Below, one piece after another: positions 28,467 to 38,007 of a stretch of 64,000 nucleotides of DNA (positions are counted from its first letter, which is position 1; every line of letters begins with the position of its first letter). This stretch comes from CAWDVH01 sp963805705 (GTDB lineage Bacteria > Actinomycetota > Actinomycetes > Streptosporangiales > Streptosporangiaceae): the NCBI GenBank assembly GCA_963805705.1, contig CAWDVH010000004.1, positions 372,001 to 436,000 of the forward strand. Direction: 5' to 3'. Made by a program: the position numbers and the translations under genes. The notes beneath the pieces are model-generated. The model was not told the DNA's origin and made no database searches. It saw only the letters and a program-made list of their open reading frames with translations.

Positions 28467-30155
28467 ATGGCACAAGACGTGAAAGGAAAGCTGGCGACGG
28501 AACGCGCCGTTAAGCTGCCCAGGCACGTGAGGTTTTTCACGCGGCAGTCCCGCAAGGGCCTGCCCGCGCCCGCGTGCGCGGTGGCGCTGGAGCGGGGTAT
28601 CCGGATCCCGATGCCGGACGGGACGCACCAGATAGCCGACCGCTACGTCCCGCAGACTCCCGAGCCGTGCCCTACGCTGCTCGTTCGCACCCCCTACGGG
28701 CGCGGGTTTCCCTACGACTTCATGTACGGGGGCCTGTTGGCCGAGCATGGCTATAACGTCCTGCTGCAGAGCACTCGGGGAACGGGCGGGTCGGGCGGTA
28801 GCTGCGAGCCGTTCACTGACGAAGCGGCCGACGCCCAGGCGACGATCGCCTGGCTGCGCGAGCAGCCCTGGTTCAATGGTTCGCTCGCCACGATAGGCGC
28901 GAGCTACCTCGGCTTCACCCAGTGGGCGTTGGCGAATGACGCGCCGCCGGAACTCAAGGCGATGGTCGTCCAGGTCAGCACGGAGGACTTCTACGGATTC
29001 CTCTATCCAGGCGGTGCCTTCGCCATGGAGGCCACGCTGACCGGAGTGGCCGCCATGCTCTCCCAGGACAAGGGGTTCCGCCCGTTCGTGGGCGCCGTCC
29101 TGCGGCTGATGCTCACCTACAGGAAGGTGGCGCGGATGCTGCCGCTCGTACCTGGGTACAAGCTGGCCTTCGGGAAACGGGTCGGCTACCTTGAGGACTG
29201 GCTGGCCCACCCGGCCGCCGGCGATCGGTACTGGGGACCACGGCGGGCCAATCCGGACATCAGCTCCCTGCCACCGGTCCACCTGCTCGGCGGCTGGTAT
29301 GACGTCGTCATCGACGGGACGCTGGACAGTTACCGGCGGCTTCGTGAGGCCGGCCGCACGGTGCGGCTGGTCGTCGGCCCGTGGAACCACACGTCTGGGT
29401 TCAGCAAGGACATGCCGATCATCGCCGGAGAGGCACTCGCGTGGCTGCGCGTGCACCTGACCGGGAACGGGGATGCTCCGGGCCCGACCCCCGTGCGCGT
29501 CCACGTCGGCGAGACCGGCGGCCAGGGACAATGGCGTGACCTGGCCGACTGGCCGCCGCCAGGTGGCATCACGCAGTCATGGCACCTGCACGCCGGCGGA
29601 ACCCTCGCGGACTCGCCTGGCGAGGGCACATCATCGTTCCGCTACGACCCGCACGATCCGACGCCCGCGGTCGGCGGGCCGCGCATGGACAGCAAAGGCT
29701 TCGGCTCGAAGGACAACCGCAAGCTGGAGGCACGCGCCGACGTCCTCGTCTTCACCGGCCCGGTCCTCAGTGAACCGCAAGAGGCCATCGGCCCGGTCAG
29801 CCTCCGGCTGCGGGTTCGCGGCAGCACTCCAAGCTTCGACGTCTTCGCCCGGCTGTGTGACGTGGACGTCAAGGGCACATCATGGAACATCTGCGACGGG
29901 CTGCTACGGCTGGACGCTACGACGCCAGCCGACGCCGACGGCTGGACCGAGATCGAGGTTCCGATGAGCGCGACCGCCCACCGCTTCGCACCCGGCCACC
30001 GCCTCCGCGTCCAGGTGTCCGGCGGTGCCCACCCCCGTTGGGCCCGCAACACTGGCACCTCCGAGCAGATCGCGACGGCGACCAGCCTTGTGCCGGCGGA
30101 CATTGAGATCAGCCACCGCGAGACCGTCCTATCGCTGCCAGTGCTGCTCCGGTAG
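28467..30155 (+). CDS. CocE/NonD family hydrolase
   Basis: 562 aa from ATG 28467 (GGGAG six bases upstream). Alpha/beta hydrolase of the S15/CocE class: the oxyanion region VRTPYGRGFPYDF, LLQSTRGTGGSGG, nucleophile elbow GASYLGFTQW (Ser), catalytic Asp near GGWYDVVIDGTL and His near GPWNHTSG. A C-terminal jelly-roll (GPVSLRLRVRGSTPSFDVFARLCDVD, then RVQVSGGAHPRWARN) follows, as in cocaine esterase and X-Pro dipeptidyl peptidases. Probably cytoplasmic: no signal peptide. Acts on acyl esters or amides of unknown kind. Likely repressed by the divergent TetR. Confidence 0.93.
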   Translation: MAQDVKGKLATERAVKLPRHVRFFTRQSRKGLPAPACAVALERGIRIPMPDGTHQIADRYVPQTPEPCPTLLVRTPYGRGFPYDFMYGGLLAEHGYNVLLQSTRGTGGSGGSCEPFTDEAADAQATIAWLREQPWFNGSLATIGASYLGFTQWALANDAPPELKAMVVQVSTEDFYGFLYPGGAFAMEATLTGVAAMLSQDKGFRPFVGAVLRLMLTYRKVARMLPLVPGYKLAFGKRVGYLEDWLAHPAAGDRYWGPRRANPDISSLPPVHLLGGWYDVVIDGTLDSYRRLREAGRTVRLVVGPWNHTSGFSKDMPIIAGEALAWLRVHLTGNGDAPGPTPVRVHVGETGGQGQWRDLADWPPPGGITQSWHLHAGGTLADSPGEGTSSFRYDPHDPTPAVGGPRMDSKGFGSKDNRKLEARADVLVFTGPVLSEPQEAIGPVSLRLRVRGSTPSFDVFARLCDVDVKGTSWNICDGLLRLDATTPADADGWTEIEVPMSATAHRFAPGHRLRVQVSGGAHPRWARNTGTSEQIATATSLVPADIEISHRETVLSLPVLLR

Positions 30156-30244
30156 CGTCCCCAGCCCGAAAGTAACCCGCGAACCGCCGATCTGGGCGGA
30201 TGTAGATCAGCTGCCGATCAAGGAGCGGCCGTTCAGTCTCCGTC

Positions 30245-31792
30245 TTACCTGCTCATCTTCACATCGGTCAGCTGGCGTTGCCGTGATTGAGGGCCCCGGG
30301 GGTGCCGCAAGCCCAGGAAGCCCGCAATCCCGGCGGCCGCCAGGACCGCCCCGGCCACGAGCAGGACGAACTCGAAGCCCTGGAGAAATGAGGTCACCGC
30401 CGGATCGTGTGCGAGCCCGCCTACGTATGCGGCGGCCGCGTGCACCTGACCGCCTGCCACCTCGGCCCCAACCTGGGCTGCCCGCTGTTGCCCGGCTGCG
30501 GGGAAAGTACGGGCCTGGTGGTGCCAGCTGGCCAGGGTCACGCCGGCGCCGATGGATCCCAGGATGGCCAGTCCCGTGGCCGTGCCGATCTGACGGCAGG
30601 CGTTGAACAGGCCTGAGCCGATCCCCGATGATCCCGCCGGAACGCCGGCCATCGCCGCGGACGAACCCGCCGGGACCATGAGGGCGAAGCCCACTCCCAC
30701 CAGGACGTAGCACGCAGCCGGCCAGGCAAACGGCGTCTCCTGCGTCAGCTGGCTCATGCCCAGCATGCCCGCGGCGGCTATCAGGCACCCCAGCCCGACA
30801 GCCGACGCCACCGGCAGCCGCCGCTCGACCCGCTTGCCGGACTGGGCCACAACGAAGTACGGGATGCAGAAAAAAAGCCAGGACAGTCCGGTGCGCAGCG
30901 CCGACCATCGGTCGATGTTCTGGAAGAAGAGCGTCACGTAGTAGATGAATCCCGAGAACGCAAGGTAGGCCAGGAGGTACACGGCACAGGCCCAGGCAAA
31001 GCTCGGGGCTCGCAACAGCGCCGGGGGAACCATCGGTGACGCGGTCCGGTGCTCCCACACAAAGAAAACGACCAGGACCGCTGCGCCGGCGGCGACACAG
31101 GCGGTCACGGCCGGCGAATGCCAGCCGACGTCGGATGACTCGACAAATCCGAAGGTCAACAGCAGCAAGCCGCAAGCGCTCAGCGCGACCCCGGCGGTAT
31201 CGAAGGGCCGGGGTACAGGTTCCCTGGACTCCGCGACCGCGACCTGCGAGACAACCACCGTCACTATCCCGATCGGGACATTAACCCAGAAGATCGATGA
31301 CCACGGGAACACGCTGAGCAGCAGGCCGCCCGCCACGCTGCCGCCCGCGACGGCCAGGCCGCTGACCGCGGCCCACAGCCCGATGGGGCCGGTCCTGGCC
31401 TCCGGCGGATAGGCCTCGGTGATCAGTGAAAGGGTCAGCGATGACATGACGGCGCCACCGATTCCCTGGATCACCCGGAAACCGATCAGCATTCCACCGG
31501 AAGCCGAAAGAGCACAGCCGACCGAGGCAACCGTGAACAAGCAGACCCCGGTCATGAAAAGGCGCTTGCGCCCGAAATGGTCGCCCAGCGCGCCCCCCGT
31601 TGGAATCAGCGCGGCCAGCGCCAGAGCGTAGGCACTGACCACCCATTCCAGGCCCGCGGGCGAGAGGTGAAGCTCGTGCTGCAAAGACGGAAGGGCGACG
31701 CTTACGATCATGACATCGAGCACCATCATGATCTGAGCGGTGCACGCCACAGCCAGGGTAAGCCGCTGCCTGCGCGCTGTACTCAGAGTCAT
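30245..31792 (-). CDS. MFS drug/metabolite exporter, DHA2 (14-TM) family
   Basis: 515 aa with fourteen predicted helices. Marks include MMVLDVMIVSVALPSLQHEL (motif D1 region), GGALGDHFGRKRLFMTG (motif A) and GFRVIQGIGGAVMSSLTLSL. The central loop and motif C-like glycine repeats (GLAVAGGSVAGGLL) indicate a proton antiporter for drugs or secondary metabolites, in the EmrB/QacA line. Start ATG 31792. It is convergent with CocE and separated from the divergent alpha/beta hydrolase by a 334-bp gap. Confidence 0.93.
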   Translation of the reverse strand: MTLSTARRQRLTLAVACTAQIMMVLDVMIVSVALPSLQHELHLSPAGLEWVVSAYALALAALIPTGGALGDHFGRKRLFMTGVCLFTVASVGCALSASGGMLIGFRVIQGIGGAVMSSLTLSLITEAYPPEARTGPIGLWAAVSGLAVAGGSVAGGLLLSVFPWSSIFWVNVPIGIVTVVVSQVAVAESREPVPRPFDTAGVALSACGLLLLTFGFVESSDVGWHSPAVTACVAAGAAVLVVFFVWEHRTASPMVPPALLRAPSFAWACAVYLLAYLAFSGFIYYVTLFFQNIDRWSALRTGLSWLFFCIPYFVVAQSGKRVERRLPVASAVGLGCLIAAAGMLGMSQLTQETPFAWPAACYVLVGVGFALMVPAGSSAAMAGVPAGSSGIGSGLFNACRQIGTATGLAILGSIGAGVTLASWHHQARTFPAAGQQRAAQVGAEVAGGQVHAAAAYVGGLAHDPAVTSFLQGFEFVLLVAGAVLAAAGIAGFLGLRHPRGPQSRQRQLTDVKMSR

Positions 31793-32126
31793 GACTCAAC
31801 CCTGCCCCACCTGACCGGCCAGCACACTGTCACAGGGTGTCGGCAAAGTCCGACTGGGCGGTGATCCCGGGCCTGGCGGTGTGCGCGGTGCTGGCCGGCT
31901 TATCTCAGCACCGCCCCAGCCCAACCGGGAGGGGAACTGCCGGGAGCGGGGGCTCACGGCCAGAGAGCCGCCCCCCGCGGAGTCCGGCCGCGGCTGTTCA
32001 AACGTGAGACGGCCAGGCTCCGGGGGGCCGGTTACCGTGACTCCAGGGCCTGAGCTGACGTGCTCGCGATGCAACAACGTCAGAGCCTCCGGATTCACCG
32101 GAGCGGCTTACCGGGAGGAGATCGAG
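31793..32126. other. Divergent promoter region, exporter/hydrolase
   Basis: 334 bp without a gene. An eight-base inverted repeat (GCGGTGCT at 31885-31892, AGCACCGC at 31907-31914) lies roughly 90 bases from the exporter start and may be an operator. No regulator gene is adjacent. Confidence 0.4.
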
Positions 32127-33026
32127 ATGACCCGACGTGACATTGAGTTCGATGCCGAGGGTGTCACCCTGCGCGGCTGGTTCTACTCAGCTGAGGGCGC
32201 GGTGGGTCCCGCTCCGGCCGTTGTCATGGCGCACGGGTTCTCGGCCGTCAAGGAGATGTACCTCGACAGCTTTGCCGAAGTCTTCGCCGCGGCGGGACTG
32301 AACGTGCTGGTCTTCGACAACCGCAACTTCGGCGCCAGCGACGGCGAGCCCCGTCAGGAAATCGACCCGTGGGCGCAGGTCCGCGACTACCGCGACGCCA
32401 TCAGCTACGCCAGCACCCTGCCGGAGGTGGACGCCTCCCGGATCGGCATCTGGGGCAGCAGCTACTCCGGCGGCCACGTCCTGGTGGTCGCCGCGATCGA
32501 CCGCCGGGTCAAGGCGGTAGTGAGCCAGGTCCCGCTGGTCAGCGGTCATGACAGCCTGCGGGCCCTGGTCCGGGCCGACTTCATCGCCGGGTTCCGCGAG
32601 ATGTTCGACGCCGACCGTCTCGCCCGCTTTGAGGGCAAGCCGCCGGCCATGGTGCCGGTGGTGGATGAGGACCCGCTGGCCGCATCGGCGCTGCCGACCC
32701 CGGATTCCTGGCAGTGGTTCAGCGAGACCGGCAAGACTCGCGCGCCGTCCTGGCGCAACGAAGTCACGCTGCGCAGCGTCGAGATGTTCACCGAGTATGA
32801 GCCGGTCAGCTATATGCCTTACATCAGCCCGACGCCGCTGCTGCTGGTAGTGGCCGTGGGCGATCACCTGGTCCCGTCCGAGCTGGCCATCGCCGCTTAC
32901 GACAAGGCGCACGAGCCCAAGAAGCTCGTGATCCTGCCCGGCGGTCATTTCGACGCCTACGTGAAAGGCTTCGAGTTCGCGAGCGTCCCGGCCCGCGACT
33001 GGCTCGTCCGGCACCTTGCGCCCTGA
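32127..33026 (+). CDS. Alpha/beta hydrolase (dienelactone hydrolase/acetyl-esterase-like)
   Basis: 299 aa from ATG 32127 with a strong GGGAGGAG six bases upstream. The frame is open further back but unsupported. Features: APAVVMAHGFSAVKEMYLD (oxyanion HG), VLVFDNRNFGASDGEPRQE, nucleophile elbow IGIWGSSYSGGHVL (Ser), VVAVGDHLVPSELAI (Asp) and ILPGGHFDAYV (His). It resembles YcjY/UCP031982-type hydrolases. The product is soluble with an unknown substrate. It is divergent from the MFS exporter. Confidence 0.92.
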   Translation: MTRRDIEFDAEGVTLRGWFYSAEGAVGPAPAVVMAHGFSAVKEMYLDSFAEVFAAAGLNVLVFDNRNFGASDGEPRQEIDPWAQVRDYRDAISYASTLPEVDASRIGIWGSSYSGGHVLVVAAIDRRVKAVVSQVPLVSGHDSLRALVRADFIAGFREMFDADRLARFEGKPPAMVPVVDEDPLAASALPTPDSWQWFSETGKTRAPSWRNEVTLRSVEMFTEYEPVSYMPYISPTPLLLVVAVGDHLVPSELAIAAYDKAHEPKKLVILPGGHFDAYVKGFEFASVPARDWLVRHLAP

Positions 33027-33052
33027 CATCGGTCCAGGTCTAGGGACACGCT

Positions 33053-34009
33053 TCAGCGCCGGGAGGCCGAGGCCCGGATCTTGTGCGCCAGTCCGCCCGC
33101 CATGAGCTTGAGCAGGTCTGTCTTGCGCGGCTCGTTGTAGATGACGAAGTCGTCGAACCGGTGGACTCCTGGCTGGCCGGCGACGGATGCGGCCGCGTCG
33201 CGGATCGCCGTCAGCTGGGCCGTGGTCATCTGGGGAGCGCGCTCGTCGGGCTGGTAGGTGGCACCGAGCGGGTAATCGCGGCCAGGGCGGCTTGTCATTT
33301 CAACGTGACAGCCGAGCACGTGAGTCACGGCTCGCGTTCCGGCGAAGTCAACCAGGCGGTCCAGCGTCGCCAGGTAGGCGGGGAAGTCGAAGGCGTAAAG
33401 CCGGCCGGGCAGCACGGTGTCGCCGGTGAGCAGGATTGCGGTCCACGGGTCGTAGACGGTGATCGCCGCCTGGTGGTGGCCGGGGGAGCCCAGGATCTCC
33501 AGGACCCGGCCGCCGAGGTCGAAGGTGACGGTCTGCGCCGGCCAGCGGTCGCTGAATCCGAAAAAGGAGCGGACAGCGTCCGCGTCCCGTGACACCACGG
33601 TCGTGGCGGGGCGGCCGGCGAACTGGGGGTCTGCGGCCACGTGGTCGTTGTGGCCGTGCGTGTGCGCGACGACCAGCTCGTATCCTTCGCGCGGGTGCTG
33701 GCCGAGCCACGCGGAGATGAGCTGGTCGACTGTCGCCCGCAGCGGGAACAGGCCGGGATCGGCGGTAGCGCCGGTATCGAGCAGCAAGGCCCGGTCATTG
33801 CCGAACAGCAGGTACAGGAACGGGGCCTCGTAACTCACCGACTTGCTCTGGCGCAGGATGACGGTGTGCTCGTCGTAGTGGTGAACCTGGATCTTCGGAT
33901 CGCGGACCTGGCGCCTGGCGGGCGCGCCGTGGATCCAGGTGACGTCCAGGGAGCCCGTGGCAGGTGCCCCGCTCACAAAATCGATCAGGCCGTCAGTCAT
34001 CGGGTTCAT
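33053..34009 (-). CDS. MBL-fold metallo-hydrolase
   Basis: 318 aa. The metallo-beta-lactamase motif is VVAHTHGHNDHVA, with later ligands at GSPGHHQAAI, ILLTGDTVLPG and VLGCHVEM, giving a complete dinuclear metal set. GGAGGA lies eight bases before ATG 34009, which overlaps the ArsR-like gene's 3' end by 17 bp; ATG 34000 is an alternative. Second gene of an operon with the regulator. Substrate unknown. Family members include glyoxalase II-like and quorum-quenching hydrolases. Confidence 0.9.
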   Translation of the reverse strand: MNPMTDGLIDFVSGAPATGSLDVTWIHGAPARRQVRDPKIQVHHYDEHTVILRQSKSVSYEAPFLYLLFGNDRALLLDTGATADPGLFPLRATVDQLISAWLGQHPREGYELVVAHTHGHNDHVAADPQFAGRPATTVVSRDADAVRSFFGFSDRWPAQTVTFDLGGRVLEILGSPGHHQAAITVYDPWTAILLTGDTVLPGRLYAFDFPAYLATLDRLVDFAGTRAVTHVLGCHVEMTSRPGRDYPLGATYQPDERAPQMTTAQLTAIRDAAASVAGQPGVHRFDDFVIYNEPRKTDLLKLMAGGLAHKIRASASRR

Positions 34010-34601
34010 TCTCGCTGTCCTCCGGGTCGAGTTCTGGTATCGGCGTGGCCGCCATGAAGTACCGGACATAGCGCTGGCCGGGCTGGAGCTGAAGGTGGCT
34101 GGCCCGGGTCCTGGCGATATAGGGCTCGATCAGCGCCTTCCACTTTTCCTTGATCTCAGCGGCATCATCGGCGGACATAACGGCTACCGCGGTCACGATG
34201 CTCGGCTGGGGGCGCCCCGCGGGGGCCTGGCGCTGCCCCTCGGGGGTCTCGTCGTCCTGGCGTTCGGCGTAGCTGAGGATCGCTTGCATCTCCCGCTCGA
34301 CCACGACCCGTTCGAGCTGCCGCCTGACGACCTCGTCGCCGTCCGCCGGGATCCGTATCGTCGGCCCCGGCTCGGGCAGCCGCCATTGCCGTTCGCGCCG
34401 GTCGCGCCCGGTCCCGGCGTCTTCCACGAATCCGTACCTGGCGAGCTGGCGAAGGTGGAAGGAGCAGTTCGCCTGGGGGACCCCGAGGATGCGCCCGCAG
34501 CGGGCCGCCGTGGCCGGGCCGATGGCGGTCAGCAGCTCCAGCAGGTCGAGACGGAGCGGATGGGCCAGGGCCGTGATCGCCTTCGGATCACTGATCTGCA
34601 T
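33993..34601 (-). CDS. ArsR-type winged-helix regulator
   Basis: 202 aa from ATG 34601 (an upstream ATG at 34613 is possible, but it lies inside a dyad). Residues ~8-80 are an HTH_20 winged helix: ALAHPLRLDLLELLTAIGPATAARCGRILGV, then NCSFHLRQLARYGFVEDAG. The C-terminal half is a helical domain common in actinobacterial ArsR-like regulators (AEIKEKWKALIEPYIARTR). First in an operon with the MBL hydrolase. The dyad at 34605-34620 suggests autoregulation. Confidence 0.88.
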   Translation of the reverse strand: MQISDPKAITALAHPLRLDLLELLTAIGPATAARCGRILGVPQANCSFHLRQLARYGFVEDAGTGRDRRERQWRLPEPGPTIRIPADGDEVVRRQLERVVVEREMQAILSYAERQDDETPEGQRQAPAGRPQPSIVTAVAVMSADDAAEIKEKWKALIEPYIARTRASHLQLQPGQRYVRYFMAATPIPELDPEDSENEPDD

Positions 34602-34604
34602 ATG

Positions 34605-34620
34605 CCAAAGCATACTTTGG
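34605..34620. promoter_or_regulatory. Operator-like dyad upstream of the ArsR-type gene
   Basis: CCAAAG-CATA-CTTTGG is a perfect six-base dyad with a four-base spacer, three bases upstream of ATG 34601. Its position suits an autorepressor binding site over the promoter or start. Confidence 0.5.
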
Positions 34621-34921
34621 GATCAGAAGGTGTCAAGGAGTTCTTTGGCTTTCTGCGGACGCCAGCCGGCTCCGGGGCGAACGCCAGACGGGTCCGGGTC
34701 GGACGCCAGACGGGTCCGGCCCACGACGTGCGAGATCAGCGTGCGGCCCTGGCGTTACCCGCAGTTACCAGAGTTATGCCTGCTCAAAGCCCTATTGCCG
34801 CGTTCTCCTGCGGCTGCCGCCGGTCTCCAGTAGGTTCGCCCGAACAGGCGTTTCCCGCGCCACCTGACGCCAGTCGGCGTCAGCTCGCCGGGCAAATGCG
34901 GAGCTGCGCTGAAAGGAGCGT

Positions 34922-35581
34922 ATGTCCGGAGCATCCCGTCACGCCAAGCGCAAAACGCCCGCCGCCAGGCTCGGGGCACCGGTAGCGGCCGCAGCGACAC
35001 TCGCAGGAGTAGCTGCGGTTTTTGTGTCCTTGCACGGCGGATCGGCGGCGGCCAGCCCCTCTCGTCCCGCTCATAAAGCGGCAGCGGCGGCGACCGCAGG
35101 CTCAGGCGTCACGAGCACCCGGATGACCACCGCCGTCCACCATGAAGTCGCGGTCCTGGAGTACACCGCGGCCCGGCAGGCCAGCAGCGCCGCCCGGCGC
35201 AAGCACCTGGCCGCCCTGAAGGCCGCGCGGCTCGCCAAGGAGCAGGCCCGGCAGCGGGCGCAGCAGGCGGCCGCGCCGCCATCGCCGAGCCCGACGCCGG
35301 CGCCCACGGCGACCGCGACGCCCCCGCCCAGCAGCGGTGGCGGGGACGCCGCCCACTCAGCGCTCGGGGACTGCATCCGCAACGCCGAAGAAGGCGGCAG
35401 CTACGCCTGGGGACCGGGTAATGGCGGCGGGGCGTACCAGTTCGTGCTCGGCACCTGGGAGAATTACGGCGGTGCGGCCAGCGAGTACGGTGTCGCCGGC
35501 GCCGCGTACCAGGACCAGATATTCGACAACGCCATCGCCGCAGGCGGCGCGTCGAACTGGACGGCTTACGACGGGTGCTGA
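34922..35581 (+). CDS. Secreted Rpf-like transglycosylase
   Basis: 219 aa from ATG 34922 (GAAAGGAGC upstream). Basic N terminus and a hydrophobic stretch (LGAPVAAAATLAGVAAVFVSL) form a signal peptide or anchor. A long Ala/Arg helix and a Pro/Thr-rich linker follow. The last ~75 residues are a resuscitation-promoting-factor/lysozyme-like domain (LGDCIRNAEEGGSYAWG, GGAYQFVLGTWENYGG, ending WTAYDGC). The catalytic Glu is in RNAEEGG. Predicted to cleave peptidoglycan in the envelope and aid growth resumption or wall remodelling. Single gene. Confidence 0.88.
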   Translation: MSGASRHAKRKTPAARLGAPVAAAATLAGVAAVFVSLHGGSAAASPSRPAHKAAAAATAGSGVTSTRMTTAVHHEVAVLEYTAARQASSAARRKHLAALKAARLAKEQARQRAQQAAAPPSPSPTPAPTATATPPPSSGGGDAAHSALGDCIRNAEEGGSYAWGPGNGGGAYQFVLGTWENYGGAASEYGVAGAAYQDQIFDNAIAAGGASNWTAYDGC

Positions 35582-35609
35582 CCGCGGGGCGCACACGCGT
35601 CACGAGGGC

Positions 35610-37049
35610 TTAGCTGCCGCGGGCGGCCAGGGACTGGACGAAGTCGGCGATCTGGCGGAGATTGCGGCACTCCTCCACCTGCGCGCAGAACGGCGCGTAC
35701 TGCCCGATCACTGAATCGCCGTCATTCCAGGACCGGCGCGGCTCAGGATTGAGCCAGTAGACCTGGCCGGCCCGGCGCTGGATCTCGGCGAAGGCGCTCA
35801 CGGCCGGGTCCAGGTAGTTGGAGCGCGCGTCACCGATCACCAGGACGACCGAACGGCTGGTGAGCTGGCGGGCATACTCGGCGGCGAACTCACGCATCAC
35901 CCAGCCGTAGTCAGAATTCCCGCTGAACCGGACCGACTCGCGGGCCACCTGCCTGGCGTCCAGCCGGCGCCCGGCCGCGCGCGTGGCCTGGACCAGGCCG
36001 GTAATCTCCGCGAGACCGTCGATGAAGGCAAAGACGCGCAGGCGGCTCAGCCGGCTGTCCAGCGCGGTCAGCATGTCGAGGGTGAACCGGGAGAACGTCG
36101 ACACCGATCCGGACACGTCGCAGAGCACGACGAGATCAGGCCGGGGAGGCCGGCCAGGCTCGGTGACCAGCCGGAATGGGATTCCACCGCTGCCCATGGC
36201 CCCGCGCAGGGTGGCGCGAATGCTGAGCTTCCGCTTGCGGTACGCGGCCTGCCGGTTCAGGACCAGGGCCAGCCGCTGCGCCAGCGGGCCGATCGCGCTG
36301 GCTATCGCATCCAGCTCAGCAGCGGACGCGCTGGCGATGTCGGCATCCTCGGGCAGCCCCACCCGCATGGTCGCCCGGACTGCCCGCGCGCCGCGGTCGG
36401 CGACGAGCGTACGGCGCACCGCCGACTCGATCTCCGCGCGGAACCTCGCGACCGCGCGATCGATGTCCGCCCGCGCAAGCCGGTCGCGGACGGACTCCAC
36501 TCCGGTCCGGGCCCCGCCCGCCATCCCGTCCTGGCCCCCGCCGCCGCCACCCCCGCCGCCGCCACCCCCGCCACCGCCGCCACCGGCGCCGTCGCCACCG
36601 GCGCCGTCGGACAGCAGATCCGCGCGGATGCCGTCGAGGTCCGCGGCCTCGTTGACCGCGATGTTGTACATCACCCCGGCCACGCGACGGCCGGGCTCCA
36701 CGCCGGCGAACCGCCGCACGTACTCGTCGGCGAGCAGCGCTCGCAGAGTGCTCTCATCCGAGCTGATCACGTCGCGCAGGGCGGCCCGCAGTTCCTCATC
36801 GGACAGGCCCGCCAGCGGCCCCTCGCCCGATCGCGGGGTGCCCGTGGTGTACAGCTCGAAGATCAGGTTGAACGTGCTGAGATGCTCGGCGTTCTTGATG
36901 AGGGCGCCCTGCAGCGCGGCCCGCAGCACGTCCTTGTCCTGCAGCGGTATCTGGCTGACCGCGCTGGCCGCATCCAGGTGCTCTCCGATCGAGATGGGAA
37001 TCCCGACGGTCCTCAGCTCGTTCACGAGCGCCGCCAGCATGCCGCGCAT
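35610..37049 (-). CDS. VWA domain (CoxE-like) protein
   Basis: 479 aa. N-terminal ~150 residues are a helical domain (LRTVGIPISIGEHLDAASAV) seen in MoxR-partner VWA proteins. A pure glycine run of about 14 residues lies near 155-175. The C-terminal CoxE/VWA domain has the MIDAS motif VLCDVSGSVSTFSRF, VFAFIDGLAEITGL and VLVIGDARSNYLDP. It lies ten bases downstream of the MoxR ATPase in the same operon. Such pairs assemble or load metal cofactors, or act as metal-dependent chaperones. Confidence 0.9.
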   Translation of the reverse strand: MRGMLAALVNELRTVGIPISIGEHLDAASAVSQIPLQDKDVLRAALQGALIKNAEHLSTFNLIFELYTTGTPRSGEGPLAGLSDEELRAALRDVISSDESTLRALLADEYVRRFAGVEPGRRVAGVMYNIAVNEAADLDGIRADLLSDGAGGDGAGGGGGGGGGGGGGGGGGQDGMAGGARTGVESVRDRLARADIDRAVARFRAEIESAVRRTLVADRGARAVRATMRVGLPEDADIASASAAELDAIASAIGPLAQRLALVLNRQAAYRKRKLSIRATLRGAMGSGGIPFRLVTEPGRPPRPDLVVLCDVSGSVSTFSRFTLDMLTALDSRLSRLRVFAFIDGLAEITGLVQATRAAGRRLDARQVARESVRFSGNSDYGWVMREFAAEYARQLTSRSVVLVIGDARSNYLDPAVSAFAEIQRRAGQVYWLNPEPRRSWNDGDSVIGQYAPFCAQVEECRNLRQIADFVQSLAARGS

Positions 37050-37058
37050 ATTCGTGTC

Positions 37059-37922
37059 TCAGGCGAGCGACAGCTCGGACAGCGCGGTATCGATGTCCCG
37101 CTCGTACTTCAGCAGGACCGACAGCGTCTGCCGGGTGACGTCGTCGGTCAGCTCGCCGGCGCCGAGGGCGAGCAGCGTCCGGGCCCAGTCCAGCGACTCG
37201 GCTATGGACGGCGGCTTCCTCAGGTCGGTAGCACGCAGGACCGCGACGAGCGCGGCGATCTCGTCGGCCAGGTGGGCGGTCAGCTCCGGGACGCGCATCT
37301 GGATGATCTCGGCCTCGCGTTCCGGGCTGGGATACCCGAGATGCAGATAGAGGCATCGCCGTTTCAGCGCCTCGGACAGATCGCGAGTGTTGTTGGAGGT
37401 GAGGAAGACCTGGGGGATATGGCGGGCGGTCACCGTGCCGAGCTCGGGAATCGACACCTGGTACTCCGACAGCACCTCAAGCAGCAGTGCCTCGCTCTCG
37501 AAGTCCAGCCGGTCGACCTCGTCGATCAGCAGCACGACCGGATCCGGCGAGCGGATCGCCGCCAGCAGCGGCCGGCTGAGCAGGAACTCCTCGCCGAAGA
37601 TGCCCGCCGTCGTCAGGCTCGCCGAGTCCGCGCCCTGATGCAGCTGCAGCTGCAGGAGCTGCCGGCGGTAGTCCCACTCGTAGATCGCCTTGGACTCATC
37701 CAGCCCCTCGTAGCACTGCAGCCGGATGAGTGGCTTGCCCGCGGCCCTGGCCGCGCTCTTGGCCAGCTCGGTCTTGCCCGTCCCGGCCGGGCCCTCGACC
37801 AGGACCGGCTTGTTCAGGATGGTCGCCAGGTGAACGATCGTCGCGGTGGTCGGCTCCGCGAGGTACCCGGCACCGCGCAGATCCGCCAGGACATGGTCAA
37901 TCGCGGTGAGAGGTTCCGGCAT
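37059..37922 (-). CDS. MoxR-family AAA+ ATPase
   Basis: 287 aa AAA+ protein. Walker A VEGPAGTGKTELAKSAA, Walker B VVLLIDEVDRLDFES, sensor 1 VFLTSNNTRDLSEAL, arginine region KRRCLYLHLGYPSPEREAEI. Start ATG 37922. First gene of a two-gene operon with the VWA protein, forming the standard MoxR-VWA chaperone pair. The client is not encoded nearby; in other bacteria clients include dehydrogenases such as CoxLMS. Confidence 0.93.
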   Translation of the reverse strand: MPEPLTAIDHVLADLRGAGYLAEPTTATIVHLATILNKPVLVEGPAGTGKTELAKSAARAAGKPLIRLQCYEGLDESKAIYEWDYRRQLLQLQLHQGADSASLTTAGIFGEEFLLSRPLLAAIRSPDPVVLLIDEVDRLDFESEALLLEVLSEYQVSIPELGTVTARHIPQVFLTSNNTRDLSEALKRRCLYLHLGYPSPEREAEIIQMRVPELTAHLADEIAALVAVLRATDLRKPPSIAESLDWARTLLALGAGELTDDVTRQTLSVLLKYERDIDTALSELSLA

Positions 37923-38007
37923 TGTCCCAATTTACCGAAAGATGCGAGCAGCATGGGCGGCCGAGCTGGGTCAGGAGCAAACGGCGGGCGGCAGATAGCA
38001 TCGGCTG

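Noticed and set aside
34614..34921. c-di-AMP (ydaO) riboswitch before the Rpf-like gene
   Set aside because: Rpf genes often carry one, but none of its conserved core segments could be found here.
35983..37350. 455-aa plus-strand frame with a proline run
   Set aside because: Antisense shadow of the VWA and MoxR genes; the prolines mirror the VWA glycine run.
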